Shown: one piece after another, positions 30,120-41,060 of the stretch
Position numbering within the stretch: the stretch's first letter is position 1
Layout of the letters: every line of letters begins with the position of its first letter
Assembly (NCBI RefSeq): GCF_002127325.2
Contig: NC_035449.2
Location: 142,357,095-142,421,094, forward strand
From: Helianthus annuus
Taxonomy: Eukaryota > Streptophyta > Magnoliopsida > Asterales > Asteraceae
Direction of reading: 5' to 3'
DNA: 64,000 bases
Notes under the pieces: generated by a model
The model's database searches: none
What the model saw: the letters and a program-made list of their open reading frames with translations, nothing else
What the model was told of the DNA's origin: nothing
Position numbers and translations under genes: made by a program

Positions 30120-33100
30120 ATGGAACTTCTAAGGCCAATATCTTTAACATTCTTGTTATCAACCCTAGTAATCACCAATGTTGTTGCTGATTGCACATGT
30201 GAACCGGAACAAATATCCGGCGACAAGGGCAAAGCTCTCCACTACAAACTGATCGCTATCGCTTCCATCCTCACGGCGGGGGGCGTCGGCGTTACTCTAC
30301 CCTTCTTGGGCAAGATCTTTCCGGCTTTAGGACCCGAAAAAGACGGGTTCTTTGTGGTGAAAACATTCGCAGCCGGCGTGATCTTGGCCACAGGGTTTAT
30401 TCATATACTTCCACAGGCGTTTAATAGATTGAATTCTCCGTGTTTGGAGGGACATGGGTGGACGGAGTTTCCGATGGCCGGGTTGGTGGCGATGGTGGCC
30501 ACCATGGCTACACTTTTGTTTGAGAGTTCTGCGGCAGCGTATCAGGTTAGAGCGGCAGCGACCAAGGTGATGGGAGGTGGTGAGGATACAGAAATGGAGG
30601 TGGGGATTATGCATGATCATGGTCATGGTCATGGTCATGGATCATTGTTGATGGATGATGATGCTGAAGTTCGTCGTTATCGAATTGTTTCACAGGTAAA
30701 TCTTCTTATGTTTTGGTATATATGATACTTGATAGAATGTTTATATATTTGTTAAAAGTGATAAAATATGGTTGCTAAGAATATAGGGCAAGTTGCAGAG
30801 TCCGGCTATAGTTCTTTTCTTTTTTTTTTTTTTTTTTTTTTTTGAACGGCCAACAAACTCAATCCCGAGCACTCTCGAGGCACCCACTGGACAAACGGAG
30901 TACTCCGAGAGTAACCCGAGTCCACCACCAATTCCGGAGAAAACCCGATAACCCACCCGCCCGTAGCCCAGGGAAAACCGCTATAGTTCTTTTCTAAGGG
31001 AAATTATTTTGAAATTACTTTTTGAGTCTCTTTGTTATAATGGTTTTAATTACTTGAGTTCAAAATTAAAATGTTTAACACTTTGAGTTTTTAAACACTT
31101 ATTTTGTAACACTTTGAGTCCATTTTTTTTAACCATCCACTAAGTTTGTTAACCAGGAGGGCAATTTAGTCATTTATACACAAAGTACAAGTCTTATATG
31201 CACAAAAGTATAAGGAACAAGTGTTTAATGAATAAAGATTTTAATATTATATATAAAATAAATTGCATATACTATTATACACACCTGCACACACAAACAT
31301 TTCACACACACACATGCCCATCCCTCCTCTCTCCCTCTCTCATCTAGAACCTACCACCACCGTTAACACCACTGCACCATCACCATCCCCACCGCACCTC
31401 CACCACTATCACCACCTTCCGTTGACCGCCAACCACCTGCAAACAACACCTTCACCATTATCACCACCTTCCACACCGTCAACCGCCACTGTCGAGATCA
31501 CCATAAAACAGTCAAGACCACCACCAGACTCACCTAACATGATAGATACAGAAACAAAACATAAACAATCAAGACCACCACCATATCTAATCGGAGAGGT
31601 GACGACGATGATGTCGTTTTAGGGTTTTAGTGGTGGCGGTTTTAGGGTTTCAGTGGTGGCGACGGTGATGTCGGTTTAGGGTTTCAGTGGTGGCAGCTTT
31701 GATGGTGATGACGGTGTTGTCGGAGGTAGGGCAATGGTGGTGGTTTATTGTGTTGATGGTGTTGTTGGAGGTGGGGTCATAGGTGGTATATGGTGATGGT
31801 TTATTGTGGTGATGGTGGTGTCGGAGGTGGGGCCAGAGGTGGTGTATGGCGGTGGTTTATTGTGGTGATGGTGCTGTCGGAGGTTGGCCGGAGGTGGTTT
31901 ATTGTGGTGATGGTGGTGTTTGGTTGCAGCCTGCATGTGAGGTGGTTGTGGTTGCTAGGAGGAGGTGTTGTACGATGGTGTATGATGGTTCTTGGTGGTG
32001 TTTAGAGAGAGAGAGAGAGAGACTGACTAGTGAGTGGGTTTGAGTGTTTGTAAAAGTGATATAAGGTTTGTTATTTATTTATATTTCTATTTCTATTTTT
32101 TAATATAGGGGCATTTTAGTCTTTTTATTAGAAACTAACATAATATTCAAACAGAGTTAAAAAATTGGACTCAAAATGTTAGAAAAAAAAAACGCTTAGG
32201 GACTCGGAACGTTAAACATTTTGATTTTAGACTCAGGTGGTTAAAATCACTATAACACAGGGACTCAAAAAGTAATTTTCCCTTTGAAATTATTAGGGAA
32301 TAATTTTGAAAGTGATGTTTTCGAAAAGTTTTAATGTAAGTAATCTTGTGAATTAGAAGATTACTTGTAGCAAATGGCCTATAGTTTAACGGTATCAAGG
32401 TATATACGTTAAAAAGTGGCTAAGTGTTTAGTCTCAAAGTGATATAGATTTAAAAGTAGGAGTCGAAAGTGTGCGAGCTTGCCGTTCTTAAGAAAAATAA
32501 AGGTTATTTCATATGTTTTAATACTACAGTCACGTTAACGTTACTACCCAAATGAGTATCACTAACATAATGTAGTAAAAATCAAAGAAAAAGGAACTGA
32601 TAAGATTAAAATACCGTCGTCTCGTCGTTAGTTCGTCGTTGATTAACGACATTATCTACAGACATCCTAACCCGAAGAAAACCTACAATGATTGGTAGAT
32701 TAACAAGAGATGTCCGTCAATGGAAAACATTCGTTTCTTAGTGTTATTTCATCATTTTAACATTATAAAAGACACGGATATTTTTTATGGCAATACTTCA
32801 TACAAAATATTCCCTTGTGTAGTTGTGTAGCTAAATCTCCTTTGGTTAGATTAACGGTTGTGATTCACTGCATTATGAACTTCACTTCCAGTAGCTATGT
32901 AGATAACGAACATTTGTATTTATGCAACGAAGAGTGGTGGTGAGCTTGATATTTTTGACCGGGGGCGGAAGTCACCGGACCTAAAAATTTCTATAAAACC
33001 AGGGGTTCGAAAACCTATATACCCAAAAATTTCTATACGAAAACTACATACTCTCCACTACTGAGCGAAAAGTTCGAAGGGTCGACCGCCCCCTCCCGCC

Positions 33101-36100
33101 CCTTAAAAGCTTCGCACATGACGAAGTACATACTTGTTTGGGCATGGTAGCTATGTAAATAACGAACATTTGTATTTATGCAACGAAGTACATACTTGTT
33201 TGAGCATATTGATAAAGACATGAGGGGCTTTATCTTTTCCTCCGAGTAGTCATCTCATATTTGGGCATATGAAGAAAACATGTATACCATAAAAGATTAA
33301 ATAAAAAAAATACTTTTGCATGTATACCAATTTTGTTACTCTCATAAAGTTACTGTTCCTTTTTTTTTCTTGCTTTTCATTGGTAACACTTTACATTTTT
33401 TTACTTTTAATTGGTTTATCACTTCACCTCTTTCTCTACTATAGTGGTGTAATATATTTTATTTTATAAAAATACTTATATTATACTAGGTTATAACCCC
33501 GTGTATTACACGGGTTGAAAAAAAATGTAATTTTATATACTAAATAATAAAACAATATATCTTTAAAAACCTCATTTATTACACGGGTTGAAAATAAATG
33601 TAATTTTATATATTAAATAATAAAAAATATTATATTTTTAAGAACCTCGTGTATTGTAATTTATATACCAAATAAGAAAAAAGTTAAATCTTTAAAAACT
33701 CTATGTATTACACGAGTTGAATAAATGTAATTATAAATTAATAGTATATTAAATAAACATAATTTTGTATTAATAGTGTATTAATTAAATAAATATAATT
33801 TTGAATATAGTCTTATATATAAATTACTCACAAAATCGGTTATCTTGCTGAAGCCTATGATCGTATTGGCTCATAGGCCTATGAGGGCCTATTTGGATCC
33901 ATTATGTTTGTCCCGATAGGATTTTAGTCTTATCTATTTTTTTTATTTGTTTTATATTTACCTATTTGCTTACACGAAATATATAAATACTTTTAACTTT
34001 ATAAGATATTAAATTAATAATATTTTAATTAATTAAAAAAGCTTAAATTAAAATAATAATTATCTATAAGAGATAGCTTAATATAATGACAAGTGTCCCT
34101 AAAGTGGTTTTTAAAAAAGCTTAAATTAAAATAATAATTATCTATAAGAGATAGCTTAATATAATGACAAGTGTCCCTAAAGTGGTTTCTTTTATTATAT
34201 AGTATAGATTCGTGATATCCTCTTCAATATATATGGATAAACATAAATATTTTTGTTATACAATAAAACTAATGAAAATACATAGCAAGTCATTATTAGG
34301 GGAGAAGGGGTGGTCACTAGTGATGGATTTCTATCACTCCCACTATCAAATCAAATCATGTCATGTCATCACCCAATATTGTATCACTAGTGATAGAAAT
34401 GTAGGGGGTGGTATCACTAGTAATGAGATTCCAATGTACAAGTATTAATACCCAATGTACAAGTAATACACATTCATTTGATCAAGTTCAACGCGTTATA
34501 CATTCAACGAGTTATTCCTATAACTCGTGATAAACATGGAGGCGGCGGTGTTCCACGAGTGATACTATTGTATCACGGTAAATAACGTATCCACCCGTGT
34601 GCCCTTAAAACAATATTAAATCACTTTTACTAATAAAGGCATATTTTACGTCTATTTTTTTCGGTTCCTTTTCGATTTCTAAAAATTTGTTTTTGAGTCG
34701 GTCTACTTTTACGACTTAACACGCCACAACGTATATAAGTGATTCAACGCTTTTAAGTCTATTTTTTTACCGGTTTAATAGTCTCACTACAATGCGCGAG
34801 TCCTAAATACCCGTTAACCTTAATCAGAGAAAAAATGATATCAAAGGAAATATCTATAAATTATGCGAAGAAAATGATGTAAAAATCAGCATATTTTAAG
34901 AGATTCACCAACCCATTTACAACAAATTCTTAAGCCATTGTATTTATCGAAGTTCTTTTAACATAATTTAAGAGTTAGGGTGTTAGGAGTGGACGCGGCG
35001 AAGGGTGCGGCAAAGCGGTTTGCCGCGCGGTAAACACCGCCGCTAACCCTTTGCCGTTGCCGAGAAAGGTGTGGATCGGGGTATGCATGCCGACGCGGGG
35101 AAGATGATTGAGAGAGAGAGGGGGTATTGTGGGGTGGGGTCTATTCCAATCTCAATCAGTCACATTTTTTCCTTTTTTTTCCAAAAATAGTTTACCACTT
35201 CACCAAGTGTTTAAACCATTGCCAACACTTTTGAGCATAGTTTACCACTTTGACATGGCACACTCTCATCGGTTGATTTATGGTGGGTATGGAAATATTG
35301 ATAACATATTGGTTCGGTTCAGTTATGGTGGCCGGTATGGAAATATTGATAACTATAACTGACCCGCTACTTTCGGTTTTCTAAAAATCATTAACCGACT
35401 CACCGGTTTTTGATTTGGTTCAGTTTTATTGGTTAATTTGATTATGGGTCGGTTATTTTGATTTTTTTGCACACTCCTATTTTCATATGAAGGATTTAGA
35501 AACCGATATACAAAAACACAATATAGAGGAAGCTAGGCTCGTAATTTTCTCTAATTAAAAACATAAAAGTGATTGTAATATATATTTACCAAACGTAGCA
35601 ATCATTTACCTATATATTAATTTTAGAACCAAATGAACAGTAATTTATCTATTATAATTTACCTATATATTAATTTTAGAACCAAATGAACAGTAATTTA
35701 TCTATTATATTTACCTATATATTAATTTTAGAACCAAATGAACAATAATTTATCTATTATAATTTACCTATATATTAATTTTAGAACCAAATGAACAGTA
35801 ATTTATCTATTATAAGGGCAATGAAAAATAACATTTTCAAGGGATTAGCAAATGGTATCGGGTATTGGGTACCAATATCGGTATTAAATTTATCAAACCG
35901 GGTGTATTTTTGGTTCCGAATCGGTATCGACTTTTGACATTTTCCGTATCGGCTCGGCACCGGTATTCACCGGTTTTTACCCTCAAATACCGGTACCGTA
36001 CCAGTACCGAACCGTACCATACCAGGTATATTCGGTACCGGTACCCACTTTTGGGGATTTTCGGTAATGGTATTTTCGGTACCGGTTGGTACCGTGCTCA

Positions 36101-39100
36101 TCAAATCCTGTAGCCACGTAGCAATGCAAGTAACTGCACCGTTTAGATTACTTTTTATACACACTGTAAGTAAACTATATTTCGTTTGAATGAGGTTTTA
36201 TATACAAAACAACTTATTTTGTTTTCTTTTTTTGTCTTTTTTCTATAATGAATGAATTGTAGCATGTAAAATTAACTTGGATATTTAGATTATTGATGAG
36301 CAAATCATATCAAATCTTGTAATCAAACCGGTATCGTGTCGGTACCAAATTTACTATACCAATCATTTTCGGTACCAATTTGGTACCCACCTTTTGGCGT
36401 TTTCAGAATCGTTACTTTTGGTTCGACACTGGTCTAGCACCATACCTGTATTTGCTGATTTTTACCTTCAAATACCATATTGTATGGTACCTAGCATTTT
36501 CGGTGCCGGTACCTAATTTCGATGATTTTCCGGATCGGTACTTTCGGTGCCGTTACCGGTACCGAGCTCATCCATATTTTAACGTGTTAGCACCGTAATA
36601 ACTAAACTGAAAACAACCGAATTTCCAACGTGTAGGACGTGTGGGTCCTATTATTATATATTAGATTATTTAAAATTGTTTTTTTAGTAAGAAATGAGTA
36701 TCGTTACCACGTCATTTTTATTTATGTTTTGATATTTGGTATCTACTTGCCGTTGCCAAAACGCGTTTTACAGACATTAGGTCCCCGCCGCAACGTGAGG
36801 GCAGAAAATCTACTAGTTGAGTTAAATAACATTTGTTTTAATAGAAAAATAGTACCATGTCTTCACTTCTCATAAATTTGCAAGCACGTCACTATCATTA
36901 GCAAGTAAAACTAAAAACTATCGTACTATCTTAAGCCACCGCCACAATCTTTTTAACTGTTGTAATTATTATGATTTTTAATTTAGTGGTAGGATTTTTG
37001 CCATCAAAAAAGTGAAGGGCAATAATATAGACTATTTGTTTAATTATTATGTTATTTAGCCACCAACAGAATCTTGTAATAGTTGTGATGAGAATCTTTC
37101 AAAATGGGTCCGATTTATAGGCTATGAGAGTAAATATAGACTTGATAAGTTGTCCTTTATGCAAGGACAACTTGGAATTCGTCAATCACCCATGCTCAAA
37201 TGTAGCTCTTTGGCCATAGCTCTGTAGAACAATTATGTACATGAGAGTTTCTCCATGACAAGCCAATCTACTAGAGATATTTATATGGATAATATGGGAT
37301 GCATCAGCAACTTTTTTCAGTGGGTTCGTTTTGGTAGATTTTCACTATTTTTTTGCAAATCATACAAAGTTCTTGCTAATTTTTTCCAAACCGAGTGGGT
37401 TCATGTAAACCCACAAAACAGAACTGGTCCGCCACTGAATTATAGGGTTTTTATAGCATCTATAGTCTGGGTTTGTGGGTGTTGACTAAGGACTAGGTTG
37501 AAGAGAGTGAGGTGGGAAAAAAGAGGTAGTTGACGCGGGTAAGAGAAGGAAGTGTAGCGTCATCCATCCACACAGACGATCTGTGGAGGAGAAAGGGGGC
37601 GTACCATGAGAGGCGGAGAGATAGGGTTGCAGACGAACCAAATGTTCGACGAACAGTCCGTGAATTGTTTGGCGGGAAGTTCGTTTATGTTCATTCATTT
37701 ATTACACAAACACGAACAAGAAATTCCGTTCCTTTAGTTAAATGAACGAACATGAACAGAGGTCGCGTTCGTTCATTTATGTTCGTGAACGTTTGGTATC
37801 GTGTTCGATAGTTCATTAGTGTTTTTAGTTTTTTTATTTTATTTAAATACTTCATAATTCGGACAAAAAACATTTAACAAGTCTCAGTGTATTATATATT
37901 CTGTTCATGAACGCTTGTTTGTGTTCGTTTATTCTATTTGTGCTCATTTATGTTCATTAACGTTCGTTTTTGTTCGTTGCCTAAAATTAGCAAACGAACA
38001 TGAACATAAAATCTCATTCGGTAACTGTTCATGAAGATGTATATTTCTTAACAAACGAACACAAAAAAAAGGTCATGTTCGTGTTCGTTCAGTTCATTTG
38101 CAATCCTAGGAAAAGAGAGAAGAGAGGTTCGAAGGGAGGGTTGCGGTCCATGGGGATTGGTCAGAAAAGTCAATTGTGGAAGTCCTTCACCTCCTGTAGA
38201 TTGAAATGCCGTTAGAATATTTTGTTTGATATTGTTTTTGTTCTTAATTTGGAGCATTTTGTTTGATATTGTTTTGGTTCTTAATTGGAGCATCTCTCAT
38301 GACAAGTCATTGTCGTCTACTTGTGAGTCATGTGTTAGTGTTTTTGTAAAATAATGGATACTGTTTCTAAAGAAATATTCCTTTCAATAATGTCGTCATT
38401 GTTTTTCAAGAAAAACCATCCATTTATTATTATTTTTTTTAAATCGTTTTGTTTCTGTCGTCGATGGTTACCAATGGATATGTTTGTATGTGATTTCTCT
38501 ATTAGATAGATCAATACATTCGTTAGGATTTATTGTAATATTTTATCACAACTAATAGGTATGATTCGATTGTTTTTCTTTTTGTAATATTTTCTCTATA
38601 CTAAAAGAGTCTGTGCGCGTGACGTAGCGGGAAACATATACCACTGGTAATCACGTAATATGTTATTTTTAAGTTAAAGAAAATTATGACAATACCATAG
38701 TCAATTTAAAGATAATAAAATGTTCTTTTGTGTGGTGTATTTTTAAAAATATATATTAATGTATGAAAAAGTTGTAGCTGATTAAAAGTCGTGGTGGAAT
38801 TGGTTTAAAACTCAACAATATGTTTTAAATAATTATATCATATGTTTTAAAAGTTATAATTACTTAAAATTCTTTAAATTTTGTAGAATTACATTTTGTC
38901 CTCCTTATGTATATGTATGTGTGTGTATAGGATTCGGTTCAGTTAAGAACTAACACGAGTTATGAGAACTATGAGAACTCCTACTTTTCGTATGAGTTGG
39001 GCAGCCATTTTTTCACAAACGTAGATGAAAATGTTTTGAACACATCTGTAGACTTTTTTTAAGATTTTTGAGAAAAAAAAAAATTAAAACCTTTTGAAAG

Positions 39101-40188
39101 ACCTAATCCGGTCCTCATTACTCAAGGTGGTTCTCATTTTACCATTTCCATATTATAATATAGATAGTTAATTAGTAATAGATAATGCATTAAAGTATCT
39201 TCATCGTTTCTTTTATTCATAGGTAATATTCTATTTTCTAGTAGGGTAATCTCTATATGGTCATATAATGCAACCTTCCTACAAAAACTGGTACTTATTC
39301 ATTATTTATGTATCCAACTTGTAGCCATTGTGACGGTTATATGTAGTGTTATATAACTGAAACATTTTATAATCTTATTATGTTTTTAGGTGCTGGAACT
39401 GGGAATTGTCATTCATTCAGTGATCATAGGATTATCTTTGGGTGCTTCTAAAAGCCCGAAAACAATAAAACCACTCATTGCTGCATTGTCCTTCCACCAG
39501 TTGTTCGAAGGATTAGGACTTGGTGGAAACATCTTTCAGGTAATGAAACCTAAATGACATGATGCAAATACATGTGTGTGCAAGTGCACGTGTGGGGAGG
39601 GGTCTATCATCTATGCAGAACACTAAATATTACGAGAATACATGAAACAAATTGAATCATTCATTTTTTCAAGCTTTAAGGATCTTTAAAATAGAAATTT
39701 GATAATAATGCAACGTTTATTCGTCTCTCTAGAAATTAAAAAAATGAGCAAATTATGTTTATGTATATGTTATACTACATACACATATACAGGTAAACGG
39801 TTAAAAGTTTAAAAAATATGAATATATTAGTTTGATGGTTTTTTTATATACATAAACACACACATTTGTATATATACTGTAGGCGAAAATCAAGTCGTGT
39901 GCTACCGTCGTGATGGGAGTATGTTTTGCCCTCACGACACCGAGTGGGATTGTTGTTGGCATACTGGTGAGCAACACATATGATGCAAACAGTTCGAAAG
40001 CTCTTATCGTGCAAGGTGTGTTAGATGCTGCAGCCGCCGGGATATTAATTTATATGGCACTTGTCGACCTTCTTTCACCCGATTTTAAAAATCCTAGGAT
40101 GCAAAATAATAAGTTTCTTCTACTTGCTTCTAATATTTCTCTTATTCTTGGTGCTGGCCTTATGTCTCTCCTAGCCAAATGGGTTTGA
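30120..40188 (+). CDS. ZIP-family divalent metal (zinc/iron) transporter
   Basis: Three exons: 30120-30695, 39390-39539 and 39883-40188, all GT/AG with frames joining cleanly, giving about 343 residues, normal for plant ZIP proteins. The ATG begins a hydrophobic signal-like segment ([21 protein letters not shown]). Membrane helices follow, with [13 protein letters not shown] in the third. The variable cytosolic loop carries a metal-binding [10 protein letters not shown] run (about residues 167-176). Exon 2 holds the signature helix [15 protein letters not shown] and [11 protein letters not shown] with the His/Glu residues that form the transport path. The C-terminus LMSLLAKWV is typical. It moves Zn2+ or Fe2+ into the cytosol, usually across the plasma membrane. 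No stop or frameshift seen, so probably functional despite an 8.7 kb TE-filled first intron. The member (ZIP1-, ZIP5- or IRT-like) cannot be fixed by eye. Confidence 0.92.
30821..30979 (-). mobile_element. SINE-like retroposon in ZIP intron 1
   Basis: A 159 bp insertion flanked by a perfect 16 bp duplication GCTATAGTTCTTTTCT (30805-30820 and 30980-30995). A T tract of about 23 bases lies at its left end, so on the minus strand it ends in poly(A). The 5' part reads GGTTTTCCCTGGGCTACGGG. The long duplication and A tail show target-primed retroposition. I cannot see convincing pol III A and B boxes, so tRNA-derived SINE is likely but not proven. Confidence 0.8.
31017..32282. mobile_element. MULE-like element with low-complexity interior in ZIP intron 1
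   Basis: Inverted ends of about 170 bp: the left begins ACTTTTTGAGTC and the right complement reads GGGAAAATTACTTTTTGAGT. TTTGAAATT occurs at 31008-31016 and 32283-32291, a 9 bp duplication. The left end appears to lack the outermost nine bases (GGGAAAATT), a small terminal deletion. The interior is CCACCA-rich (31330-31590) then GGTGGTGG-rich (31620-32000), with a GAGAGA tract. Open frames there are Pro/His- or Gly/Val-rich by composition only. No recognisable gene. Confidence 0.75.
32891..33212. repeat. Direct repeats flanking an inserted segment in ZIP intron 1
   Basis: GTAGCTATGTAGATAACGAA (from 32892) with about 23 further bases recurs from 33147, about 43 bp with one or two changes. 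ACGAAGTACATACTTGTTTG occurs at about 33121 and 33183. Between the first pair lies about 190 bp containing GGGTCGACCGCCCCC, a phrase resembling dispersed Asteraceae repeats. The layout fits insertion plus local tandem duplication. No gene. Confidence 0.6.
33496..33735. repeat. Tandem copies of the Helitron 3' hairpin region
   Basis: GTATTACACGGGTTGA (or ATTTATTACACGGGTTGA, GTATTACACGAGTTGA) occurs at about 33503, 33573 and 33704, with a partial copy near 33648, each followed by AATGTAATTTTATATA. The period is about 65-80 bp. The terminal hairpin word of the element has thus been multiplied inward. Confidence 0.75.
34035..34190. repeat. Two tandem copies of a 78 bp unit near the Helitron 5' end
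   Basis: AAAAAAGCTTAAATTAAAAT starts at 34035 and 34113. The 78 bp copies are almost identical, both containing GACAAGTGTCCCTAAAGTGG. Such near-identity implies a recent duplication. Confidence 0.9.
34210..35600. other. ZIP intron 1 sequence with small repeats
   Basis: No gene. ATCACTAGTGATAGAAAT-type palindromes occur at 34310-34425 (a possible MITE). A GC-rich block with GCGGCGAAGGGTGCGGCAAA lies at 34985-35100. TAGGAGTG at 34984 and CACTCCTA at 35471 could be the ends of a hAT-type element of about 0.5 kb, but I could not find matching target duplications. Confidence 0.4.
35608..35814. repeat. Four tandem copies of a 53 bp unit
   Basis: ACCTATATATTAATTTTAGA begins at 35608, 35661, 35713 and 35766. 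The unit continues ACCAAATGAACAGTAATTTA. Copies are nearly identical. Lies in ZIP intron 1; non-coding. Confidence 0.93.
35845..36107. mobile_element. GGTACC-rich hAT-like fragment
   Basis: Dense GGTATCGG, GGTACCG and TACCGGTA words between a left AAGGGATTAGCAAATGGTAT and a right GGTACCGTGCTCATCAAATCC, which resemble each other as inverted ends. Related in style to the element at 24970-25523. Target duplications not found, so boundaries are approximate. Confidence 0.5.
36290..36585. mobile_element. Second GGTACC-rich hAT-like fragment
   Basis: Starts near TTGATGAGCAAATC and ends GGTACCGAGCTCATCCATA, with GGTACCAA and TTTTCGGTACC words inside. Same family style as 35845-36107 but diverged. 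No coding sequence. Confidence 0.45.
37622..38108. mobile_element. hAT-like MITE rich in GTTCGTTCATTT words
   Basis: The left end is TAGGGTTGCAGACGAAC (37622) and the complement of the right end is TAGGATTGCAAATGAAC (38108), an imperfect inverted pair. GAACGAAC, GTTCGTTTATGTTC and TGTTCGTTCA words recur on both strands throughout. The flanking 8-mers CGGAGAGA and GGAAAAGA match only in part, so an old insertion. In ZIP intron 1. Confidence 0.6.
38109..39389. other. Remaining ZIP intron 1 sequence
   Basis: AT-rich. A possible Helitron-like 5' start, TCTCTATACTAAAAGAG, lies at about 38590, and a dispersed-repeat phrase GGATTCGGTTCAGTTAAG at about 38931. Neither could be paired with a second end. 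No gene. Confidence 0.35.
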
Positions 40189-40585
40189 ATCTTGATGTGT
40201 GTAAAATCTACTTTGGGACAGTACCCTGGCAAAGTTGTATTAATAAAATAATTTAGCAAATTGTATACATTTCAAATAGATTATAGATTGTGTGACTTTC
40301 AACTCATTTGACGAGTTCTTAACTCTTTTTGAGACTGGAAAAAAATATAAAACACAACCTAAGTCGGCTCAGTCGTAAGCTACCATTAAGAGGTGAAGTT
40401 TTTATGAACCAAACAGCTTAGCCTCTGACCGATTCAGAGATTTGCATCTTAATGGAGTCATTCAGATGTAAACAAACAGCCCCTAAGTTGATTTGTGCCT
40501 TTGTTATTTATGTTTTAAACTGAATAAAATAATTCAAAAAAATCTTTTGCATTTAACTGCCTATTTTTTATTGAAATATCCTAAA
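40189..40585. other. ZIP 3' flank
   Basis: AT-rich 3' UTR and flank. The word AATAAAATAATT at about 40241, about 50 bp past the stop, could serve as poly(A) signal. No gene. Confidence 0.45.
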
Positions 40586-40884
40586 GAGTAAATTACGTTT
40601 TTGGCCCCTGTGGTTATATCATTTTTACTATATTAGCCTAAAATAAGAATTTTTAACATATCTGCCCCCATGGTCTCTATAACTAACCATTTTGGCCCCT
40701 AAGTCTAGATATCATGGGGGGCTAAAATGGTTAGTTATAAAGACCATAGGGGCCAAAATGGTTAGACTTATGGGCCAAAATGGTTAGTTACAGAGACCAT
40801 GGAGGCAGATATGTTAAAAATTCTTATTTTGGGCTAATATAGTAAAAGTGATATAACCACAGGGGCCAAAAACGTAATTTACTC
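40586..40884. mobile_element. 299 bp MULE-type MITE
   Basis: Begins GAGTAAATTACGTTTTTGGC and ends with its complement. A perfect 9 bp duplication TATCCTAAA flanks it (40577-40585 and 40885-40893). The whole element is close to palindromic and carries repeated GGCCAAAATGGTTAG words in the centre. The GAGTAAA.T end resembles that of the Pack-MULE at 28632. Confidence 0.92.
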
Positions 40885-41060
40885 TATCCTAAAATGATCA
40901 CCTCTAATTTCATTTGAACATTTATTTTAGAAAATTTACAAATGATCAGAAACTATATATTATTGAAGACTTGATTGCCACAACTGAACCAAAAAATGTG
41001 ACATGAATTAACTTATTTCATATCAACCAATTTGAGTTGTGGAATACAGGATACAAAAAT

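Larger units (their letters stand above)
33486..34208 (-). mobile_element. Non-autonomous Helitron in ZIP intron 1
   Basis: On the minus strand it starts TCTATACTATATAATAAAAG (34208 downward), a standard plant Helitron 5' end, preceded by A. It ends with a CCGTGTAATACACGG hairpin, GGTTATAA and CTAG at 33486, followed by T. A|TC...CTAG|T is the Helitron insertion rule. Length 723 bp, no Rep-helicase. It contains two internal tandem arrays (listed separately). Confidence 0.88.

Noticed and set aside
30327..30638. Minus-strand frame with MTMTMTM start
   Set aside because: Antisense of ZIP exon 1, caused by the CATGGTCATGG His-loop repeats.
31263..32005. Pro/His-rich and Gly/Val-rich frames in ZIP intron 1
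   Set aside because: Composition of CCACCA and GGTGGT repeats inside a MULE; no domain visible.
35608..35814. CRISPR-like array
   Set aside because: Head-to-tail 53 bp repeat without spacers in a plant intron; an ordinary tandem repeat.
38590..38640. Second Helitron 5' end (TCTCTATACTAAAAGAG)
   Set aside because: No hairpin plus CTRR end could be paired with it downstream, so it is noted but not called.
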